Below are positions 6,024-10,281 of a stretch of DNA of 10,281 nucleotides, one piece after another. How positions within the stretch are numbered: the first letter of the stretch is position 1; each line of letters starts with the position of its first letter. Where the stretch lies: NCBI GenBank assembly GCA_021789355.1, contig JAJYJR010000163.1:1-10281 (forward strand), written 5' to 3'. The notes under the pieces were generated by a model. That model saw only the letters and a list, made by a program, of their open reading frames with translations. It had not been told where the DNA came from and ran no database searches. Origin of the DNA: Chloroflexota bacterium. Lineage in GTDB: Bacteria; Chloroflexota; Limnocylindria; Limnocylindrales; CSP1-4. The translations under genes and the position numbers were made by a program.

Positions 6024-6311
6024 GGGACGCCTCCTTATCTCGCCTGTCCCTCGTCCACGGGGTTCGCGACGATTCGAGGCGGATGGGGCGTACATTGCTC
6101 TCTCGCCGATCAGCGGCAATGACCCGATCGGCCTACGGTGGACCGGACCTCCGGAGCCGACGACCGGGTCAGGCCGCCTGGAAGACGGCGGCGCGTCCTC
6201 CGACCCGCCAGGGTATCCGTCGGCCTGGGAGGGACCCCGTACCTCTGGGGCGCAGGGACGTTGACGAACGGCGGATGGCGCCCCGGATGCGCGACCGCGA
6301 GCATCCCCGCC
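6024..6311. other. Divergent intergenic region between lipoprotein genes
   Basis: These 288 bases separate the minus-strand lipoprotein operon from the plus-strand lipoprotein, so promoters for both should lie here. The minus-side ribosome site AAGGAGG is at 6030-6036. A perfect 7-bp inverted repeat GCCGATC/GATCGGC (6105-6111 and 6126-6132, 14-nt centre) is a candidate operator. A TTGACG at 6261-6266 has no good -10 partner. No gene or RNA is recognised. Confidence 0.45.
6030..6036 (-). promoter_or_regulatory. Strong Shine-Dalgarno deciding the GTG start at 6023
   Basis: On the minus strand AAGGAGG ends 6 nt before GTG 6023. This is the best ribosome binding site in the window and it places the start immediately before a proper lipoprotein signal peptide. 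Confidence 0.8.
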
Positions 6312-6944
6312 ATGAGTCATATCGCTCGCCGATTCTCCGTGGTTCAACTCGGCGCAGCCGTGTCGCTCCTCCTCGTGGCGGCCGCATGCAGCAGCGGCGC
6401 CCAATCGGGGGGTGTGGCCTCGGTCGCGCCGCCCGCCCCAAGCGTCGTGACAGCCGTTGGGACAAGCGGTGCGCCCGCCGTCTCGGCCCCGGTGTCGGGT
6501 GTGGCCTCGGTCGCGCCCGAGACGCTCCCGACCATCACCGATTCCGAGACGCAGCCGCCTGTCCAGGCCGCCGCGACACCAGTCCCCCTGGACCCGGCCG
6601 CCGCGGCGCTGGCGGGCACCTATCGCTGCCTTTCTCGGGCCCTCTACTACGACCAGGGGGGCGGCGGGGGCACCGGTACGTGCGATCTCTTCACGCCGCT
6701 GTCGCTGGGGGCCGACGGCCACTGGAGTTGGGAGACCTCATCCGGGAGCTGGCACGTCCGCCCGGTGACCGCTGCGGACTGGGAGGGCTGGGGAATCCAG
6801 CCCTACGGCGGAGTGACTCAGGTCCTTGTCCTCGATGGGCTGGGGCAGGGGCCGATCGAGCCAGACAGCGGCTTCGTGTGGGTGATCTACCACGACGCCT
6901 CGGTGGCCGGCACCGTGTGGCTCAAGTGGGGGCGCGCGTCGTAA
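6312..6944 (+). CDS. Exported lipoprotein, function unknown (divergent)
   Basis: The product is 210 aa. A signal peptide (Arg6-Arg7, hydrophobic stretch at about 9-22) leads to Val-Ala-Ala-Ala-Cys26, a slightly degenerate lipobox. Residues 27 to about 95 are a Ser/Ala/Val/Pro/Thr linker containing Gly-Val-Ala-Ser-Val-Ala-Pro twice. The C-terminal domain, about 100-210, is rich in Gly, Tyr and Trp, with two cysteines (Tyr-Arg-Cys-Leu and Gly-Thr-Cys-Asp) and strand-like segments (Val-Leu-Val-Leu-Asp, Val-Trp-Val-Ile-Tyr-His-Asp), suggesting a beta-rich fold. I do not recognise the family. The ATG at 6312 is chosen because it opens the signal peptide, although no good ribosome binding site precedes it. 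The frame remains open further upstream, to 6138, but that part is not protein-like. A transposase remnant begins about 40 bases after the stop. Confidence 0.75.
   Translation: MSHIARRFSVVQLGAAVSLLLVAAACSSGAQSGGVASVAPPAPSVVTAVGTSGAPAVSAPVSGVASVAPETLPTITDSETQPPVQAAATPVPLDPAAAALAGTYRCLSRALYYDQGGGGGTGTCDLFTPLSLGADGHWSWETSSGSWHVRPVTAADWEGWGIQPYGGVTQVLVLDGLGQGPIEPDSGFVWVIYHDASVAGTVWLKWGRAS
6410..6517. repeat. Direct repeat inside a lipoprotein linker
   Basis: A 21-bp sequence at 6410-6430 recurs exactly at 6497-6517, in the same frame. It encodes Gly-Val-Ala-Ser-Val-Ala-Pro each time. Confidence 0.8.
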
Positions 6945-6985
6945 CCGGCATCTCGATCGTCGGGCAGGCACCCGGCCGAGCGCAC

Positions 6986-7085
6986 GTCGGGGACACACTG
7001 CTCACCCTGATCGCCTCGGCTCTGGGCGGGGGTGACTCGATCGACGACGCGAACGCGCTCCGGACGGGCGGCACGGGCCGCATCG
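6986..7085 (+). pseudogene. IS1380-family transposase N-terminal fragment
   Basis: About 32 codons encode Gly-Asp-Thr-Leu-Leu-Thr-Leu-Ile-Ala-Ser-Ala-Leu, then Gly-Gly-Gly-Asp-Ser-Ile-Asp-Asp and Ala-Leu-Arg-Thr-Gly-Gly-Thr-Gly-Arg, a conserved N-terminal part of IS1380 transposases. The stretch 7010-7085 matches the minus-strand remnant at 3692-3767 with 14 mismatches in 76 bases by hand count and no gap. Similarity stops sharply after 7085. There is no start codon or downstream transposase domain, so it is a relic. Bases 7086-7219 after it hold nothing recognisable. Confidence 0.8.
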
Positions 7086-7219
7086 ATCAACGCCGGTCAT
7101 TCCGCGCGCCGGACCTTCAGCGGAGGCGACAACCTCGGCCGCGATCACATCGGTGACGCAACAGGGAACGACGGCCATGGCGGCCGGGAGCGGATCACGC
7201 AGCGAACGCCTGCGCCGGC

Positions 7220-8566
7220 TCAGTCCGCAGGTGACCGTCGGGGCGCGAGGTACGACTCCGCGGTGCCCACGCCCTCGAGCAACTCGAGGTAGCGATCGCG
7301 CAGCGCACCGACGACCTCAGGATTGTCACCGGCGACGTTCGTTGCCTGCCCCGGATCCACCCGCATGTCATACAGCTCGACCGGCTCACCAGGCACCGAG
7401 AAAACGAGTGCCCAGTCCGGGGTCGTGATCGTCGCGGGCAGGTACGCGGAGACGTAGCGCATCACGTCGTCGACGACCTGGATGGGTTCGCCCGGGTTCG
7501 TGAGGGGTGGCGAGGTCACCACGAACTCGCGACCTCCGTGTTCTCCTCGTGTAAGCGGCAGGAGCGACGAGCCATGAAGCCCGGGGCCGGTCTCGACGCC
7601 GAGGATGTCCAGGATCGTCGGCATGACGTCGACCGCCGAGGTGAGGGCATCGACACGCCGCGGCTCGAGCCCAGGCATTGAGAGCATCAGCGGGATGTTC
7701 GTGACCTCGCGGTACAGCGGCGACCGACCCCACACGGCCTGGCCGCCGTCCTCTCGCTCGATCACCATCTTGCCCAGGAAGCCGTGCTCGCCGAAGTAGT
7801 AGCCGTGGTCGCTCGTGAACAGCACGGCGGTCTCGTCGGCGATCCCCAGTGACTCCAGCCGCTCCAGCACCCGCCCGACCCAGCGATCGACCATCGTGAT
7901 CTCGCCCGCGTAGCAGGCGTGCGCGGTCGCAACGTCCTCCTCGGAGAGGCCGGCGGCCCGCCACTGACCATACGGTGGGTTGATCACACGTCCGCCGTAG
8001 GTGGCCAGGTACGGGCGTACGTACCAGGCCGGCGGGTCCCAGGGCTCGTGCGGGTCCCAGGTGTCGATCAAGAGGAAGAAGCGATCGTCGACGAGCCGCT
8101 CGAGGTACTGCTCGGCGAGGGCCATGGTCCGCGGAGCGCAGTAGTCGTATTCGGACCGCCGTGCCCGGGGAATGATCTGCGGTCGATTGGGCGCTTCCTT
8201 CCCGCCCCGTCGCTGGGTGTCCAGATCCGTGAACTGCTGGAAGCCGCGGTCGTAGCCGAAGCCACCCCCGACGTAGAAGGGCGTGTCCACCACCCCCACC
8301 GTGCGATAACCGGCCGCCGACAGAGTTGCCGCGAGCGGCTGTTCGGCCGCGTCCATGGGTTCCCAGCCACGGTAGGTGAACGTCCACTTGCCCAGGAAGA
8401 GATCCGCGCGTGCCGGCAACGTCGGGAAGCTCGCGGCGTGGTGATTGGCGAACAGTACCGAGCGCCTGGCCAGCGCGTCGAGGTTGGGGGTACGGATCCA
8501 GTCCGCGCCGTAGCAGCCAAGGTGATCCGCTCGGAACGTGTCCGACACGATCATCACAAGGTTCAT
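7220..8566 (-). CDS. Sulfatase-like hydrolase with Thr nucleophile (alkaline phosphatase superfamily)
   Basis: The 448-aa protein has the sulfatase/alkaline-phosphatase fold signatures. Ser8-Asp9-Thr-Phe-Arg12-x-Asp14 is the first metal site. Trp-Asp171-Pro-His173 and Ser252-Asp253-His254-Gly are further metal ligands, followed by Gly-Glu-His261 and Lys266. The nucleophile motif, Cys/Ser-x-Pro-x-Arg in formylglycine sulfatases, here reads Thr49-Leu-Pro51-Ala-Arg53. A Thr cannot become formylglycine; it is the nucleophile in phosphodiesterases, phosphopentomutases and phosphoglycerol transferases of this superfamily, so true sulfatase activity is doubtful. There is no signal peptide, so the enzyme is cytoplasmic. 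The ATG at 8566 is chosen, with GGAGG about 11 nt upstream; an in-frame GTG 12 nt earlier is possible. It follows the ABC permease gene by 59 nt on the same strand, which suggests it processes an imported substrate. Confidence 0.87.
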   Translation of the reverse strand: MNLVMIVSDTFRADHLGCYGADWIRTPNLDALARRSVLFANHHAASFPTLPARADLFLGKWTFTYRGWEPMDAAEQPLAATLSAAGYRTVGVVDTPFYVGGGFGYDRGFQQFTDLDTQRRGGKEAPNRPQIIPRARRSEYDYCAPRTMALAEQYLERLVDDRFFLLIDTWDPHEPWDPPAWYVRPYLATYGGRVINPPYGQWRAAGLSEEDVATAHACYAGEITMVDRWVGRVLERLESLGIADETAVLFTSDHGYYFGEHGFLGKMVIEREDGGQAVWGRSPLYREVTNIPLMLSMPGLEPRRVDALTSAVDVMPTILDILGVETGPGLHGSSLLPLTRGEHGGREFVVTSPPLTNPGEPIQVVDDVMRYVSAYLPATITTPDWALVFSVPGEPVELYDMRVDPGQATNVAGDNPEVVGALRDRYLELLEGVGTAESYLAPRRSPAD

Positions 8567-8625
8567 CTGCGAGGTCACCTCCAGCGTACTCGATCCCAAT
8601 GGCTGTCTTCGGGCTGGCGCACGGG

Positions 8626-9438
8626 CTAGTAGTTGGCCACCTGTCCGAGGTATCGCGCCAGCACGGTCCGGCCGATGAGCAGCCAGGCCCGGTCGCACAG
8701 GAAGCCAAGCACGCCGATGGCCAGGACGCCGGCGAAGACCCAGTCCACCTTGAAGTAGAGCCGGGCCGTCCACACCAGATAGCCGAGCCCCGCATTGGCC
8801 GCGATGATCTCGGCACCGACGATGACGAGGAACGCCGCCGCCAGCGCGAGCCGCATCCCGACGAAGATGTACGGCACAGACGCCGGCGCGATGACGGAGA
8901 CGAAGAGCTGCCGTCGCGTGGCGCCGAGGCATCGCGCCGCATCGAGCTTGTCCGACGGGATGGCCACCACGCCAGTCGCCGTGTTCACCAGGACGATGAA
9001 GCCCGCAGCGTAGACGATGAGCGCCACCTTCGACTGCTCGCCCACGCCAAACCAGAGGATGAAGAGCGTGATGAGCGCGATCGACGGGACGAAGCGGAAG
9101 AAATGAATGAACGGGTCGATCAGCTGCCGCGCCGTCGGATAGGCACCCACGGCCAGGCCAATGGGGATGGCCAGGAGGGACCCCACGACCCAGCCGGAGA
9201 GGATCCGCCCCAACGAGATCGCCGCGTCCGCCTCGAGCGTGCCGTCCTGGAGCAAGCCCACCAATCCGGCCGCCACGGCCACAGGCGACGGAAGGATGAG
9301 GGGGTCGACGAGCTCGCCCATGGACACGAGCTGCCAGACGGCCACCACGAGCAGCGGGCCGACGATGCTGAGTATCGCCCGTCGCAGGGGCGGCTTGCCG
9401 AGCACGCGGGCGGACTTCGTCACAGCAGTACCCGCCAT
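8626..9438 (-). CDS. ABC transporter permease, SsuC/TauC-type
   Basis: The 270-aa membrane protein belongs to the nitrate/sulfonate/taurine permease family (BPD_transp_1). Likely membrane segments lie near residues 21-40, 82-100, 118-132, 137-157, 197-213 and 233-248. The cytoplasmic EAA loop, which docks on the ATPase, is Asp166-Ala-Ala-Arg-Cys-Leu-Gly172 followed by a Val-Ile-Ala-Pro stretch. Length is normal for the family. The start is GTG 9441 or the adjacent ATG 9438; ATG is chosen. It begins 13 nt after the stop of the ATPase gene, so the two are co-transcribed. Family substrates include sulfonates, taurine, nitrate, bicarbonate, thiamine precursors and phthalate; the substrate cannot be read from the permease alone. 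Confidence 0.92.
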   Translation of the reverse strand: MAGTAVTKSARVLGKPPLRRAILSIVGPLLVVAVWQLVSMGELVDPLILPSPVAVAAGLVGLLQDGTLEADAAISLGRILSGWVVGSLLAIPIGLAVGAYPTARQLIDPFIHFFRFVPSIALITLFILWFGVGEQSKVALIVYAAGFIVLVNTATGVVAIPSDKLDAARCLGATRRQLFVSVIAPASVPYIFVGMRLALAAAFLVIVGAEIIAANAGLGYLVWTARLYFKVDWVFAGVLAIGVLGFLCDRAWLLIGRTVLARYLGQVANY

Positions 9439-9451
9439 CACGACGCGCCCC

Positions 9452-10273
9452 CTACCATGCCTTGGAGACCTCGCCCACGATGCGCTCTTCGATGGCCCGG
9501 TAGTGCGACACGAACTCCGCGTCGAGCTCGTCTCGCGGGTAGGGTGCGGAGTACTCGTACACCTCGGCGATCGACGCGGAAGGCCCCGCGCTCATGACCG
9601 CGATTCGCTCGCCGAGCAGGAGCGCTTCGCGGATGTCATGCGTGACGTAGACCACCGTCTTCTTCGTCGCCATCCAGATCCGCAGCACCTCGTTCTGCAG
9701 GATGCGTCGCGTCTGTGCGTCGACAGACGCGAATGGCTCGTCCATCAGGAGGATGGCGGGATCGGTGGCCAGGGCGCGCGCGATCTGCAGGCGCTGCTTC
9801 ATGCCACCGGACATCTCGCGCGGGAACTTCCGTTCATGGCTTGCCAGACCCACCATCGCGAGGTACTGACGGCCGAGATCGACCCGAATGCGCGAGTCAG
9901 CCCCCGCGATCTTCAGCCCGAACTCGACATTCCCGAGCGCGGTCAGCCAGTCGAAGAGCGGCGTGTCGATCGACTGAAAGACCATGCCACGATGCCGGCT
10001 CGGCCCCAGGACCGGCTCGCCTGAGCCGGTCGTGATCGAGCCTTCCGAGAGCGGGACGATGCCGGCGATGAGCCGCAGCAGCGTCGACTTGCCACAGCCA
10101 CTGGGGCCGAGGAGGATGAAGAACTCACCCGCCTCGACCTCGAACGACACGCCGCGGATCGCCCAACTGGTGCGGTCGTCGCTCGGGTCATTGACGTAGG
10201 CCTTGCCGGCGCCTTCGACGCGGATGCGAGAGGCAGCCCGTTCGCCGGCGTGGCTTGGCACCTCGGTTGCCAT
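9452..10273 (-). CDS. ABC transporter ATP-binding protein, SsuB/TauB-type
   Basis: The 273-aa ATPase has all nucleotide-binding motifs: Walker A Gly56-Pro-Ser-Gly-Cys-Gly-Lys62-Ser-Thr, Q-loop Gln100, signature Ser155-Gly-Gly-Met-Lys-Gln-Arg, Walker B Ile-Leu-Leu-Met-Asp178-Glu179, D-loop Ser-Val-Asp185 and switch His212. The short C-terminal tail with no regulatory domain, and the Pro-Leu-Phe-Asp-Trp-Leu-Thr-Ala-Leu-x-Asn-Val stretch, are typical of the SsuB/TauB/NrtD family. It is intact. The chosen ATG at 10273 is only 9 bases from the window edge and is preceded by an in-frame GTG, so a slightly longer start cannot be excluded. It is the most upstream gene visible in a three-gene operon with the permease and the sulfatase-like enzyme. 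A substrate-binding protein would be expected nearby but is not in the window. Confidence 0.93.
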   Translation of the reverse strand: MATEVPSHAGERAASRIRVEGAGKAYVNDPSDDRTSWAIRGVSFEVEAGEFFILLGPSGCGKSTLLRLIAGIVPLSEGSITTGSGEPVLGPSRHRGMVFQSIDTPLFDWLTALGNVEFGLKIAGADSRIRVDLGRQYLAMVGLASHERKFPREMSGGMKQRLQIARALATDPAILLMDEPFASVDAQTRRILQNEVLRIWMATKKTVVYVTHDIREALLLGERIAVMSAGPSASIAEVYEYSAPYPRDELDAEFVSHYRAIEERIVGEVSKAW

Positions 10274-10281
10274 CACCCGGC

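Noticed and set aside
5268..6722. Extension of the smaller lipoprotein to 484 residues
   Set aside because: The first 233 codons are low-complexity and lie opposite the divergent lipoprotein gene. AAGGAGG and the signal peptide fix the start at 6023.
6083..7156. 357-codon plus-strand frame
   Set aside because: Most of it is a shadow of the lipoprotein at 6312-6944. Only its tail (6986-7085) is meaningful, as an IS1380 relic.
7386..8942. 518-codon minus-strand frame across the sulfatase-like gene
   Set aside because: It is an Arg/Ser/Ala-rich frame shadow, while the 448-aa frame has the conserved metal-site motifs.
8410..9597. Long plus-strand frame antisense to the permease
   Set aside because: It is highly charged (His/Asp/Arg-rich) and lacks domain features; it is the antisense shadow of a membrane-protein gene.
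1..10281. CRISPR arrays, tRNA or rRNA genes
   Set aside because: No regularly spaced repeats, cloverleaf-like sequences or ribosomal RNA motifs were seen on either strand by eye.

Overview
The window is GC-rich bacterial DNA. It uses GTG starts, 4-nt GTGA gene overlaps, and lipoproteins with long Ala/Pro/Thr/Ser linkers after the lipidated Cys. These traits fit a Chloroflexota (Limnocylindria-like) or actinobacterial-type genome, probably environmental. The assignment is inference from composition and protein style; no ribosomal or other marker gene is present.

Region 1 (1-2097) is an accessory module. A complete AbiE-type (type IV) toxin-antitoxin pair, abiEi and abiEii, is translationally coupled by a GTGA overlap. 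Its promoter (TTGACT, 17 nt, TAAGTT) lies inside a perfect 15-bp inverted repeat that ends on the A of the abiEi ATG, so the promoter and operator coincide and the mRNA is probably leaderless. A second copy of the same palindrome core sits 20 nt after the toxin stop codon. Outside these, an imperfect ~38-bp repeat occurs at the left window edge and inverted at 2021-2058, with a third partial copy head-to-head at 2065-2097. The pair therefore looks like cargo between mobile-element ends. A minus-strand fragment resembling a zinc-ribbon protein lies just inside the right-hand repeat.

Region 2 (2268-2591) is a lone small secreted protein with a good ribosome binding site and its own terminator. 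It is followed by about 390 bases with no convincing gene.

Region 3 (2982-7085) is a block of three lipoprotein genes flanked by two decayed IS1380-family transposase fragments in opposite orientation. The left fragment (minus strand) has a one-base frameshift and a large internal deletion. The right one (plus strand) keeps about 32 codons. Two of the lipoproteins form a minus-strand operon (5268-6023, then 3991-5271, overlapping by GTGA). The third (6312-6944) is divergent.

Region 4 (7220-10273) is a minus-strand operon: an SsuB/TauB-like ATPase, an SsuC/TauC-like permease, and a cytoplasmic alkaline-phosphatase-superfamily 'sulfatase'. That enzyme has Thr instead of Cys/Ser at the nucleophile position, so it is probably a phospho-ester or phosphonate-type hydrolase or transferase. 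The layout suggests import of an anionic organic compound followed by cleavage inside the cell. No substrate-binding protein lies in the window.
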